DNA of 64,000 bases from contig NZ_JACHEF010000001.1 in assembly GCF_014207355.1 (NCBI RefSeq), forward strand, positions 434,001-498,000, given 5' to 3'. This document shows positions 16,291 through 24,333 of the stretch, piece by piece. The stretch is from Mesorhizobium sangaii. Lineage in GTDB: Bacteria > Pseudomonadota > Alphaproteobacteria > Rhizobiales > Rhizobiaceae. How positions within the stretch are numbered: position 1 is the stretch's first letter; the number at the start of each line of letters is the position of its first letter. A program made the position numbers and the translations under genes. Under the pieces are notes generated by a model. The model ran no database searches. It was not told the DNA's origin and saw only the letters and a program-made list of their open reading frames with translations.

Positions 16291-18360
16291 ATGTCGCAGC
16301 AGCCGGTGCAAACCGTTTCAGGCAAGCTCATACTGCTGATCAAGGCTGGCTACTGGCTGGCCCTGCTGATCATCGCCGCCATGGTGATAGCATCCTTCAT
16401 CCTGCTGCAGCAGATGATGGCCACCCAGCAGCACAACAACACCTTGCTCGACATCGTCAGCACGCAAAAGACGCTGTCGCAGCGCATCGTCTTCCTTGCC
16501 GGCGCAACGAGTTCTGGTTCGCGTGACAAGCAGCCAGCGCTGGTCAGCGCTCTCAAGCAGGCGACGGCGGAGTTCGAGACGAACTACGATCTGCTGCTCG
16601 AGCAGACCAACGCCGACCCGATGTCCCCTGCCCGATTGGACCCGAAATCGACCGAGAGCGTGCTGTTCGCCAAGCCGTTCCATCTCGATTACTTCTCGGT
16701 AGGCCTCGTCGCCAATGGCAAGCGGCTGATTTCATCCTTTGAATCCCAGCTGACGGGCGCCAGTGACGGCTACAAGGGCAGCGGCGAGCGCGTCAATCTC
16801 GATGCCTCTGTCGCCAACGCGACCTTGTCGGGCTACGCAGCGCTTGGCCAGCGCATCAGCGCCGATGCCGACGAGCGCTCCGAGAAGCTGCTCGCGCTTC
16901 ACCGCACGCTGTTCTACGCCACCCTCGGCGTGATCGTGCTGGTGGCGCTCTTCATCTTCAGGCCGATGTCGAACACCATCCTGCGCAAGACGCATGAGCT
17001 GATCGACGCGCGCAATTCCATGGCCTTCATCGCGGTGCACGATGGTCTCACCGGCCTGCACAACCGCACCTTCCTGACCGATCATTTCGATACGCTGATC
17101 AAGGGCTCACAACGGCGCCGTGAGCGGCTTGCCGTCGTCCAGCTCGACCTCGACCGATTCAAGCAGATCAACGATACGCTCGGCCACGCCGCCGGCGACT
17201 ATGTGCTTGTCGTCACGGCGCAGCGCATGCGCGATTCCTGCCGGGCATCGGACCTGTGCGTACGCCTGGGTGGCGACGAGTTCGTCATGATCCTCGGCGG
17301 CGCCGGCGGTACCGAAGACATCAACATGCTGGCGCGGCGTATCCTGGCCCACATCAACGAGCCGATCGTCTTCCAGGGCACGAACATTCTTCCGGGTGCC
17401 AGCGCCGGCATCGCCGTCTACCCGGTCGACGCCGACAATGCGCAGGACCTGTTGGTCCACGCCGATCTGGCGCTCTACTCCGCCAAGAAGCTGGGAGGCA
17501 GCAACTTCTCGTTCTTCTCCGAGGAGTTGCGCCGCGAGCTCGACTATCGCAAGCAGCTCGAGCACGACATCAAGGTCGCCATCGCGGACCGGGCGTTCCA
17601 GGTCTATTTCCAGCCGCAGGTCTCGCTGACCAATGGCACGATCAGCGGCATCGAGGCGCTGGTGCGCTGGAACCATGCCGAGCGCGGCATGATCCCGCCC
17701 GGCGAATTCATTCCGGTCGCCGAAAAATGCGGCTTTATGCCGGAGATCGGCCGCATCGTCATCTCCAAGGCGATCAAGGAAGCTGCCGAATGGAACCGCG
17801 CCGGCATTGCCTTCGGGCGGCTTGCCGTCAATGTTTCCGGCACCGAACTGCGCGAGCACGATTTCGATGCGTTTCTTTTCGAGACGCTGGAGAAGGCCGG
17901 GCTGCCGCCGCAGAAACTGTCGCTGGAAATCGTCGAATCCGTCATTCTCGACGACGAGAAGACCGGCATCGCCGCCAAGCTGCGCCACATCAGGGCAGCC
18001 GGCGTCCATCTCGAACTCGATGATTTCGGCACCGGCTATGCCTCGCTCAGCCATGTCAACCCCAACGAGATCGACCGGCTGAAGATCGACCGCCGCTTCG
18101 TCCAGAACATCCATGAGAATGGCGACAACTCGAAGATCGTCCGCGCCATTACCGAGCTGGCGCGGGGCCTTGGCATTTCGATCGTTGCCGAAGGTGCTGA
18201 AACCGAGGCCGAGCTCGATTCGCTGATGGCGATCGGCTGCGACCAGGTGCAGGGCTATTCCATCGCCTTCCCGATGCCGCACGATAAGGCGCTGGAATGG
18301 CTTACGGCCCGCATGCCGAAGAAGGCCAGGCTGACGGTGCTGCAAGGAAGCCTGACGTAG
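16291..18360 (+). CDS. Membrane-bound GGDEF-EAL cyclic-di-GMP protein
   Basis: A 689-residue inner-membrane protein with two transmembrane helices (about residues 12-36 and 208-228) flanking a periplasmic sensor region, then a GGDEF domain (about 240-410) and an EAL domain (about 425-680). The GGDEF motif is intact (RLGGDEFVMI, near 326), with an RASD inhibitory-site motif exactly five residues before it. The EAL side is also intact: IEALVRWNH, AVNVSGTEL, LEIVES, DDFGTGYASL and the IDRRFVQ segment. Both diguanylate cyclase and phosphodiesterase activity are therefore possible. The periplasmic signal is unknown, and no partner gene is adjacent. Confidence 0.92.
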   Translation: MSQQPVQTVSGKLILLIKAGYWLALLIIAAMVIASFILLQQMMATQQHNNTLLDIVSTQKTLSQRIVFLAGATSSGSRDKQPALVSALKQATAEFETNYDLLLEQTNADPMSPARLDPKSTESVLFAKPFHLDYFSVGLVANGKRLISSFESQLTGASDGYKGSGERVNLDASVANATLSGYAALGQRISADADERSEKLLALHRTLFYATLGVIVLVALFIFRPMSNTILRKTHELIDARNSMAFIAVHDGLTGLHNRTFLTDHFDTLIKGSQRRRERLAVVQLDLDRFKQINDTLGHAAGDYVLVVTAQRMRDSCRASDLCVRLGGDEFVMILGGAGGTEDINMLARRILAHINEPIVFQGTNILPGASAGIAVYPVDADNAQDLLVHADLALYSAKKLGGSNFSFFSEELRRELDYRKQLEHDIKVAIADRAFQVYFQPQVSLTNGTISGIEALVRWNHAERGMIPPGEFIPVAEKCGFMPEIGRIVISKAIKEAAEWNRAGIAFGRLAVNVSGTELREHDFDAFLFETLEKAGLPPQKLSLEIVESVILDDEKTGIAAKLRHIRAAGVHLELDDFGTGYASLSHVNPNEIDRLKIDRRFVQNIHENGDNSKIVRAITELARGLGISIVAEGAETEAELDSLMAIGCDQVQGYSIAFPMPHDKALEWLTARMPKKARLTVLQGSLT

Positions 18361-18421
18361 GCGCTGCCCAAAGCGCGTCGCGCTTGAGCGGAGTCATGCG
18401 CCGCGCTTTGTGTCCTTGTCT

Positions 18422-18471
18422 AGTGCATGTCGCATTCCAAAACCGCTGCGCACTTTTGGGCGACATGCACT
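18422..18471. repeat. Palindromic repeat with perfect 12-bp arms
   Basis: AGTGCATGTCGC at 18422-18433 and GCGACATGCACT at 18460-18471 are perfect inverted copies around an inner pair of CCAAAAccgc/gcgCACTTTTGG arms. It sits in the 216-base gap before the deacetylase gene. The outer arms are shared with the repeat at 20937, and the inner arms resemble the other repeats in the window. Confidence 0.75.
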
Positions 18472-18576
18472 GGCCGCCTTGACAAGCCATTGTGGACATG
18501 GCGGCCTGTCGTCATCGCAATCGGATAGCGCAGTTGATGGCACCGTTTCGGTTTGTCCTGGCGGCACTGTTGATTT

Positions 18577-19272
18577 TTGCGTGCCCATGGGGCGGATCGC
18601 ACCATCTATCTCACCTTTGACGATGGCCCGCTGAACGGCACCAGCAACATCCTCGACGTGCTGGAGGCCGAGCAGATTCCGGCGGCCATGTTCATGGTCG
18701 GTATGCATGCGCAAGCCAACGCCGCCAACAGATCGCTCGTCCAGCGCGCCAAACAGCTTCCGCTGGTGACGCTCGGCAACCACAGCTACAGCCACGCCAA
18801 CAACCGCTACCAGCATTACTACGCCGACACCGAAGGCGTCGTCGCCGACATGATGCGGGCCAACGCTGTGCTCGGCCTGAAGCCGGTGGTGCACGCCCGG
18901 CTGCCGGGGCGCGACGTGTTCAGGCTGCCGTCGATGTCGAAGAACGACACCTCGCTTGGCCTGGCCCAGGAGGGGCGCGAGGAGCCCGACTATGAGTTTG
19001 TCGCGGCCTCAGGGTTTTATCTCTATGGCTGGGACCACGAATGGGTGCACAAGGACAGTGGCGAGCCGGTGCAGAGCGTCGACCATCTGGTCAGCGAGAT
19101 CGATCACCTGTTCGGCTACGGCCGCTTCGTCAAGCCGCGCAAGCTGATCCTGCTGATGCATGACGAGATGTTCCAGGACAGTTTTGACGGCAAGGCGAAG
19201 CTGACCAACCTGATCACCGCACTGAAGCTGCGCCACTACACCTTTGGCGCAATCCAGAGCTACGACGACTGA
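18577..19272 (+). CDS. Polysaccharide deacetylase family protein, N-terminus in another frame
   Basis: A NodB-homology (CE4) deacetylase of 231 residues. It shows IYLTFDDGP with the catalytic and metal aspartates, and GNHSYSHANN as the His-x4-His metal site; the RLPGRDVFRLP segment parallels the usual RxPxG(x)n motif. The reading frame starts at TTG 18577 after a TGA at 18571-18573 and has no signal peptide. A classic signal sequence, MAPFRFVLAALLIF, is encoded from ATG 18537 in the neighbouring frame and would join this frame if the T5 run at 18574-18578 were one base shorter. Exported family members normally have that signal, so a frameshift or sequencing error is likely. Confidence 0.75.
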   Translation: MRAHGADRTIYLTFDDGPLNGTSNILDVLEAEQIPAAMFMVGMHAQANAANRSLVQRAKQLPLVTLGNHSYSHANNRYQHYYADTEGVVADMMRANAVLGLKPVVHARLPGRDVFRLPSMSKNDTSLGLAQEGREEPDYEFVAASGFYLYGWDHEWVHKDSGEPVQSVDHLVSEIDHLFGYGRFVKPRKLILLMHDEMFQDSFDGKAKLTNLITALKLRHYTFGAIQSYDD

Positions 19273-19285
19273 GCCTCATCCTGCC

Positions 19286-19714
19286 TTAGCTTTCCACATT
19301 GGCCCGCAAGGCCTCCAGCACCTGCGCGAACTCCGCCAGCCGCTCGTCGGACAACCCCACCCGCAGCCGCTTGTCGAAAACAAGCGCTGCCTTGCGCAAT
19401 GTCTCGAACATCGCTTCTCCGGCCTCGGTCAATTCGACCAGGTGAACCCGGCGATTGACGGGATCGCGGCGGCGCGTCAGCAGGCCCTGCGTCTCCATCG
19501 CGTTGAGATGGTGTGTCAGCGTCGCGCCCTGGATGCCGATCATGCCCGCAAGTTCGCGCTGGTTGGCAAGCTTGCTCGACTTGACCGAAAGCAGCGTGAG
19601 CCAGACAGGCAGCGTGCCGCCGGCTTCGACCAGGGCGGCATCGAAGGCCTGGGCGACAAGCTTGGCGGTGCGGCCGAGATTCATGCCGACTGGCGGGCGT
19701 TCGAAAGGCGTCAT
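19286..19714 (-). CDS. MarR family transcriptional regulator
   Basis: The 142 residues carry the MarR winged helix with QRELAGMIGIQGATLTHHLNAMETQGLLTRRRDPVNRRVHLVELTEAGEAMF (about 52-104). The ATG at 19714 is preferred over the GTG at 19717. It is divergent from a small membrane-protein gene, and a perfect palindrome lies at that gene's promoter. It therefore probably represses both genes. The inducing signal is not evident. Confidence 0.85.
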   Translation of the reverse strand: MTPFERPPVGMNLGRTAKLVAQAFDAALVEAGGTLPVWLTLLSVKSSKLANQRELAGMIGIQGATLTHHLNAMETQGLLTRRRDPVNRRVHLVELTEAGEAMFETLRKAALVFDKRLRVGLSDERLAEFAQVLEALRANVES

Positions 19715-19767
19715 CACAAGACACTAGAACAAGGGAAAGGCCGATGGAACTGGCTCCGGTTTATACA

Positions 19768-19796
19768 TTGACACCTAACCGTTAGATATCTAACTA
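19768..19796 (+). promoter_or_regulatory. Promoter with overlapping MarR-type palindromic operator
   Basis: GTTAGATATCTAAC at 19781-19794 is a perfect 14-bp palindrome. It sits between a consensus -35 TTGACA at 19768-19773 and a -10-like TAACTA at 19791-19796 (17-base spacing). A repressor bound there would block polymerase. The adjacent MarR gene is the obvious candidate. Confidence 0.65.
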
Positions 19797-19830
19797 TATG
19801 GCAATGGCGGACGAAAGAGGAGAACCGGTC

Positions 19831-20238
19831 ATGCAGTACGTCTACATCGTCGTTATCGGCCTTCACGTCATGGCCGGTGTCTTCTGGGCAGGCACGACGA
19901 TCACGCTGGCGCGCGATCCCGATATCCGGGCCGAGCGCTTCATCCAGCCGCAAATGGGCGCGGCCGGCATGGTTTTCCTGACCGGCGCGCTGCTCTGGTA
20001 TTTCTTCCACGGCGCCTATTTCGGCTCGATGGAAATGGTGCTGGCGCTTGGCATCCTGGCCGCTTTCGCCGCCGCGGGCGTGCTCGGCGCCATGGTCAGG
20101 GCGCCCAGCCGGCGGCTTGCCGGCGCAAATGCGGAAACCGAAACGCAAGTGCGCGCCAGAATGGCTAGGGGTGAGCGGATTGCGGCGCGGCTGCTGGTCG
20201 TCACCGTGTTCTGCATGGCCGTCGCCAGGATGGTCTGA
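19831..20238 (+). CDS. Four-helix membrane protein under MarR-type control
   Basis: A 135-residue hydrophobic protein with about four membrane segments (VYIVVIGLHVMAGVFWAG at the N-terminus; MVFLTGALLWYFFHG; MVLALGILAAFAAAGVLGAMV; a C-terminal LLVVTVFCMAVARM). Histidines near the first and second helices recall small haem- or quinone-associated membrane proteins, but I cannot assign a function. The start is set at ATG 19831, preceded by AGAGGAG; an ATG at 19798 overlaps the promoter palindrome. It is regulated, by inference, from the palindrome at 19781-19794. Confidence 0.68.
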   Translation: MQYVYIVVIGLHVMAGVFWAGTTITLARDPDIRAERFIQPQMGAAGMVFLTGALLWYFFHGAYFGSMEMVLALGILAAFAAAGVLGAMVRAPSRRLAGANAETETQVRARMARGERIAARLLVVTVFCMAVARMV

Positions 20239-20398
20239 GACGTAGCAACTCGTAGAATCGTACGTTGTCTGGCGACAAGCCAATGACGTGCGGGCGCGCG
20301 GTCTGACCGACGTACACGGGCTCTCGTACGCAGGGCCGACCGCGCGCCACCAACAATGCCGGGCACTTTTCGGTCCGATGGTTCAGATCCTATTTAAT
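20239..20398. other. Intergenic stretch with strong hairpins
   Basis: Holds an 11-bp perfect inverted repeat (GGCGCGCGGTC at 20293-20303, GACCGCGCGCC at 20338-20348) enclosing a 34-base loop with two CGTAC copies, and a smaller hairpin TTGTC-TGGC-GACAA near 20266-20279. There is no ORF of note. It may be a transcription stop or an unassigned structured RNA. Confidence 0.45.
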
Positions 20399-20442
20399 CA
20401 TCGGAATCGTCCGAAAACCGCTGCGCGCTTTTCGGTCCGATG
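20399..20442. repeat. Palindromic repeat upstream of queF
   Basis: CATCGGA...CCGAAAA is mirrored by TTTTCGG...TCCGATG around GCTGCGCGC. It is a variant of the CCGAAAA-ccgg-TTTTCGG family found elsewhere in the window. It ends about 30 bases before queF and probably lies in its promoter or leader region. Confidence 0.65.
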
Positions 20443-20474
20443 CTAATGAGCGGCAAATTCGAAGGAATGCTGCC

Positions 20475-20936
20475 ATGACCGTAACCAAGAACCTCACCCA
20501 GCTCGGCGCACACGTCGAGACGCCACAGAGCCCCGATCAGGCGGTGCTGGAGACCGTGCCGTTTACGCGCGGCGACGGCCCGCCGGCTATCGTGCGCTTC
20601 ACCTGCCCGGAATTCACCTCGCTGTGCCCGGTCACCGGCCAGCCGGATTTCGCCCACATCGTCATCGACTACGCCCCCGATGGACTGCTGGTGGAATCGA
20701 AGTCGCTGAAACTGTTCATGACCTCGTTTCGCAACCACGGCGCCTTTCATGAAGAATGCACCGTCATGATCGGCCGCCGCATCGTGGCGGCAACCAAGCC
20801 GCTGTGGCTGCGCATCGGCGGCTACTGGTTTCCGCGCGGCGGCATTCCGATCGACGTGTTCTGGCAGACCGGCGCGCCGCCGGAAGGTGCCTGGCTGCCG
20901 GATACCGGAGTGGCGCCCTATCGCGGGCGTGGCTGA
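20475..20936 (+). CDS. queF: NADPH-dependent 7-cyano-7-deazaguanine reductase (preQ0 reductase)
   Basis: Reduces preQ0 to preQ1 for queuosine synthesis, cytosolic. The 153 residues match the short, unimodular QueF type. [20 protein letters not shown] carries the nucleophilic cysteine and the catalytic aspartate, and the QueF signature [22 protein letters not shown] includes the substrate-binding glutamate and histidine. The C-terminal [16 protein letters not shown] is also typical. It stands alone between repeat elements with no other queuosine gene in the window. Confidence 0.96.
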   Translation: MTVTKNLTQLGAHVETPQSPDQAVLETVPFTRGDGPPAIVRFTCPEFTSLCPVTGQPDFAHIVIDYAPDGLLVESKSLKLFMTSFRNHGAFHEECTVMIGRRIVAATKPLWLRIGGYWFPRGGIPIDVFWQTGAPPEGAWLPDTGVAPYRGRG

Positions 20937-21020
20937 TGCATGTCGGCCAAAGATGGCCCCGGTTTTGGGCAACGCATGTATAAAAACAAAGACTTAAAGC
21001 GCGTCGCCAGAATCCGTTTC
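20937..21020. repeat. Repeat element after queF
   Basis: TGCATGTCGGCC...GGTTTTGGGCAACGCATGTA forms an imperfect inverted repeat starting directly after the queF stop, followed by an AT-rich tail (TAAAAACAAAGACTTAAAGC). The outer arms match the 18.4-kb repeat. Confidence 0.6.
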
Positions 21021-21045
21021 TCGCGACGCGCGTTTGGTCTCCCGC

Positions 21046-21654
21046 TCATTCGCACTGATATTGGCTGAGCGCCCATTCGCCGGTCACCGACAACAGGTCC
21101 GATATCTTCCAGTCGCCGTCGACCTTCCTGAACTTCCATTCCAGCCGGTGCGGGTTGCCGGCGACGACGAAGGCGACAATGACCTTGGCCTGGTCGCCAC
21201 TGATCGCTTCAAGCGTCTTCAGGCTCTTGTCGATCTCGGCCTTGTCATAGTTCGCGTTGTCGAGCGCCATGTTGGGGTCGAGGCATTCGCCCTGTCCGGA
21301 TTTGCGCAAGGCGTCGCTCTTGTCGAGAACGGTTTTCGCCGGATCGATGAAATGGCTGCGCTGCGCCGGATCGAGTTCGAGCCCGACCTGATCGTAAAAT
21401 GGCCGCACCACCGCTGTCGGCGATCCCGGCTGGATGGGGGCGGCGGGCTCGCTGGGCGGCCATGCAACTGGGGGCGTTGCGGGTTCCGCCGCACCGCCGG
21501 GCGCATTTGCGGGTGGCGCCCCGCTGTCGCCCGGGGCGGTGTCAGCCGGCGCGTTTGCCGGCGGCGCACCGAACAGCCCTTGCGCGGCGGCGCCGCTCAG
21601 ACCCGCCGCCAGCAGGCAAATAGCCGGCAGTGCCAGGAACAGGCGACGGACCAT
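21046..21654 (-). CDS. Exported protein with Pro/Ala-rich linker and DUF3828-like domain
   Basis: A 202-residue secreted protein. A signal peptide (MVRRLFLALPAICLLAAGLSGAAAQ) is followed by a low-complexity Ala/Pro-rich stretch (about residues 26-80) and a globular domain with VVRPFYDQVGLELDPAQRSHF and DGDWKISDLLSVTGEWALSQYQC. The C-terminal domain is clearly similar to that of the next gene upstream, so the two are tandem paralogs. The start at 21654 is chosen because it opens the signal peptide. Its role is unknown. Confidence 0.72.
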   Translation of the reverse strand: MVRRLFLALPAICLLAAGLSGAAAQGLFGAPPANAPADTAPGDSGAPPANAPGGAAEPATPPVAWPPSEPAAPIQPGSPTAVVRPFYDQVGLELDPAQRSHFIDPAKTVLDKSDALRKSGQGECLDPNMALDNANYDKAEIDKSLKTLEAISGDQAKVIVAFVVAGNPHRLEWKFRKVDGDWKISDLLSVTGEWALSQYQCE

Positions 21655-21658
21655 CGCC

Positions 21659-22138
21659 TTACTCCGGCGTCTGGCCGGCCGTGCATTCCAGCGCGCTGAG
21701 CTTCCAGGCGCTGGTCTTGGAGGCAATGTCCGATATCTTCCACTTGCCGCCGATCTTCTTCAGCGACCAGACCATTTCACGTTTGGAGTCATCGCCTTCC
21801 GAAAAAAGGCTGAAGGACGCTGTAACCTCGGCGTTGTCACCATCCAGCTTCTCGGCCAGTTTCAGCGTTTTCGAAACAGTCTTCTGATCGAAGTCCTGGG
21901 CGTCCAGGCCAGGATCGAAATCGATGCAGGCGACCTCGTCCGGGTTCTTTTTCGTTGCCTGGTCGTTCAGGTTGAACAGGTTCGTCACCGGCTCGGTGAA
22001 CCGATCCCGGTATTGCTCGTCGGCCTCGAATTTGACCGCCGGCACATAGAAGAACTTCACCGCGTCGGACGCTGGTCCGGCGAAGGCGGCCGCGGGCAAG
22101 GCTATCGAAAGGGCGGCAACGAGCACTGTCAGTCTCAT
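21659..22138 (-). CDS. Exported DUF3828-like protein, paralog of its neighbour
   Basis: A 159-residue protein with a signal peptide (MRLTVLVAALSIALPAAAFA) and a compact domain containing VKFFYVPAVKFEADEQYRDRF, two Cys that may pair (VACIDFD and ALECTAG), and KIGGKWKISDIASKTSAWKLSALEC. The last block aligns well with DGDWKISDLLSVTGEWALSQYQC of the downstream gene, whose ATG is 5 bases after this stop. Co-transcription is likely. The function is not known. Confidence 0.72.
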   Translation of the reverse strand: MRLTVLVAALSIALPAAAFAGPASDAVKFFYVPAVKFEADEQYRDRFTEPVTNLFNLNDQATKKNPDEVACIDFDPGLDAQDFDQKTVSKTLKLAEKLDGDNAEVTASFSLFSEGDDSKREMVWSLKKIGGKWKISDIASKTSAWKLSALECTAGQTPE

Positions 22139-22275
22139 GCAGGATCTCCGGCTTTTGATGGCTTGAGGCTATCAATACCACACATCCTGCATATCGACTT
22201 TTTTGCGGCTCATGAAGTCCTGCGGCGCCTTGTTTCAGCCGTCCGGCCAAACGTTCTGGAGGTTCGCAAAAGCAC

Positions 22276-22295
22276 GTCCGCGGTTAACTGCGGAC
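22276..22295. other. Near-palindrome between the methyltransferase block and the DUF3828-like pair
   Basis: GTCCGCGGTTAACTGCGGAC is a 20-base palindrome with one mismatched pair, in the 197-base gap after the racemase gene. It could be a terminator stem for that operon or an operator for the exported proteins. Nothing else is seen in the gap. Confidence 0.35.
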
Positions 22296-22335
22296 GATAC
22301 GGGCAGATACAATCGCCGCGAACATCACAGGATCC

Positions 22336-23445
22336 TCAGCCTCCGAAAGTCGCGACAGGCGCTTTGAGCCGGGAGCGCTCAGGCTTGACACCGAGCCCTG
22401 GCATCTGCGGGACGCATATATGCCCGTTTTCGATGACGACGGGGCTTACCGGGTCGGTATGCCCTTCGATGTATTCCTGCGCGATCCAGGCGCCCTCAAA
22501 ACGGCTCGGCTCGACGGTAGCGGCGAGGTGCACGCAGGCCGCGGCGATGACGTCCCCACCCCAGGCATCGTCGCAGCTGTGCGGGAGCGATCGTATCGCA
22601 CACAGGTCGCGCACCGTGACCATCTTGGTGAGGCCACCAAGGCGGGTGACCTTCAATCCGAATCCGTCCGCGATACCTGAGGAAACTGCCCGCAGGACGG
22701 CATTCAAATCCTCGGTATTCTCATCGAGGTAGACCGGATGGGTCACGCGCCCCTTGAGGCTCGCGACTTCCTCCATGGTGTTGCAAGGCTGTTCGAACAC
22801 GAACGGGATTGCCTGGCAAAGCCGATCGATGTGCAGCGCGGCCGCGGCGGTGAGGCCACGATTGGCGTCGACAGCTATCCGGGCCTTGAAGCCAACCGCT
22901 TCCCATACCTTGTGCACGGTGGCGACGTCTTGCTCGAGATCCCGTCCGCCTATCTTGATCTGAAGTCGTGGGTATCCGGCCTTGACCTTGTCGACGGCAA
23001 TACGCGCCGTCTCGTCCGGTGCACCGACAATAGTCGAGTAGTAAGACGGCACACGATCGGTGAGCGCCCCGCCCAGAAGTGTTGAAACCGGAACGCCCAG
23101 CCGCAGGCCGGCGAGGTCGAGGAAGGCTATGTCCAAGGCTGCCTTGGCATAGTTGTGACCGTTCAACCGCTCGTCCATTCTTTTCGCGAGGCGGCGCATG
23201 GACGCAGTGTCCTCACCAACGAGCCCAGGCGCTATTTCGGCAATTGCCGCTCTCGCACCCAGAGCATGCTGGGGCTGATAAACAGGGCCGACCGGGCACG
23301 TCTCACCCCAGCCTGACAGTCCGTCCTCGGTGGTCACTTCAACGAGTGTGCTATCCAGAATCTGCACGGTATCGCTAGCCATCCGGTAGGCGCCGCCTTT
23401 GACAGGCAGAAGGACCTGATAGACTTTGATCGACTCGATGCGCAT
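22336..23445 (-). CDS. Enolase-superfamily racemase/epimerase, probably proline-betaine type
   Basis: Mandelate racemase/muconate-lactonizing enzyme fold, 369 residues. Likely magnesium ligands are in AVDANRG (Asp), FVFEQPC (Glu) and YLDENTED (Asp/Glu). Catalytic lysines are in LQIKIGGR and in GLKVTRLGGL, and the C-terminal DDAWGGD block resembles what I recall of hydroxyproline-betaine 2-epimerases and proline-betaine racemases (HpbD group). It is last in the block with the corrinoid protein and MttB-like enzyme, which supports a quaternary-amine substrate. The start at 23445 (MRIESIKVYQVLLPVK) is set by family fit. Exact substrate unproven. Confidence 0.8.
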   Translation of the reverse strand: MRIESIKVYQVLLPVKGGAYRMASDTVQILDSTLVEVTTEDGLSGWGETCPVGPVYQPQHALGARAAIAEIAPGLVGEDTASMRRLAKRMDERLNGHNYAKAALDIAFLDLAGLRLGVPVSTLLGGALTDRVPSYYSTIVGAPDETARIAVDKVKAGYPRLQIKIGGRDLEQDVATVHKVWEAVGFKARIAVDANRGLTAAAALHIDRLCQAIPFVFEQPCNTMEEVASLKGRVTHPVYLDENTEDLNAVLRAVSSGIADGFGLKVTRLGGLTKMVTVRDLCAIRSLPHSCDDAWGGDVIAAACVHLAATVEPSRFEGAWIAQEYIEGHTDPVSPVVIENGHICVPQMPGLGVKPERSRLKAPVATFGG

Positions 23446-23544
23446 ACGGACCTCAACCCCCTTCGAGCCAAGCGATTCTGGCCATCTTGCCATCCGGGTC
23501 CATGACGGCGCTCTCGGTCACAAACATGGATCGAACTGCTGTGC

Positions 23545-24237
23545 TCAAGTCCGCACGTTGTGCTTGCGCTTCATGAAGTCCTTGGCGGTCTCGACCGCCA
23601 CCGCGGCGTCGCGGCAATAGGCATCGGCGCCGACGGCCTTGCCGAATTCCTCGTTCAGCGGCGCACCGCCGACCAGCACGACGTAGTCGTCGCGGATGCC
23701 CTTTTCCTTCATCGTGTCGATGACGACCTTCATGTAGGGCATGGTCGTGGTCAGCAGTGCCGACATGCCGATGATGTCGGGCTGGTGCTGCTCGATCGCA
23801 TCGAGATACTTCTCGACCGCATTGTTGATGCCGAGGTCGATGACGTCGAAGCCGGCACCTTCCATCATCATGCCGACGAGGTTCTTGCCGATGTCGTGGA
23901 TGTCGCCCTTGACGGTGCCGATGACCATCTTGCCCTGCTTCGGCGCGCCGGTGGCGGCAAGCAGCGGACGCAGGATGAACATGCCGGCCTTCATCGCATT
24001 GGCCGACAACAGCACCTCGGGAACGAACAGGATGCCGTCGCGAAAATCCTCGCCGACGATGCGCATGCCTTCGACCAGCGCTTCGGTCAGCACCTTGTAA
24101 GGTACCCAGCCGCGCTCGAGCAGGATCTGCGTGCCTTCCTCGATCTCTTCCTTCAGCCCGTCGTAGAGATCGTCGTGCATCTGTTGCACCAACTCGTCGT
24201 CGGAAAGTTCGGAAAGGATGATCTCGTCGTCGGACAT
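23545..24237 (-). CDS. Corrinoid (B12-binding) methyl carrier protein
   Basis: A 230-residue methyl carrier that shuttles methyl groups between a substrate methyltransferase and an acceptor. The N-terminal helical cap (about residues 10-95) precedes a Rossmann B12-binding domain with the cobalt-ligating motif GDIHDIGKNLVG (Asp-x-His-x2-Gly), then GMSALLTTTMPYMK and VGGAPLNEEFG. This is the MttC/MtbC/MtgC family. It lies between the racemase and the solute-binding protein on the same strand as the MttB-like gene, so it is the probable partner of that enzyme. Confidence 0.92.
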   Translation of the reverse strand: MSDDEIILSELSDDELVQQMHDDLYDGLKEEIEEGTQILLERGWVPYKVLTEALVEGMRIVGEDFRDGILFVPEVLLSANAMKAGMFILRPLLAATGAPKQGKMVIGTVKGDIHDIGKNLVGMMMEGAGFDVIDLGINNAVEKYLDAIEQHQPDIIGMSALLTTTMPYMKVVIDTMKEKGIRDDYVVLVGGAPLNEEFGKAVGADAYCRDAAVAVETAKDFMKRKHNVRT

Positions 24238-24333
24238 TTTGCCTGCGCCAATTGCTTGTCAGTGATTTACGGGCCGCCAGCACCTTTTGTCATAGGTGCC
24301 GGCGGCATTTGCTTGCACGTCTCGGGAGTTAAA

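Noticed and set aside
20293..20348. A tRNA-like fold
   Set aside because: The stem is 11 bp with a 34-base loop; no T-arm consensus, anticodon arm or CCA-compatible end can be placed.
20399..20475. A preQ1 riboswitch ahead of queF
   Set aside because: The leader contains a dispersed palindromic repeat also present in unrelated places, and no preQ1-aptamer-like C-rich loop with A-rich tail is seen.
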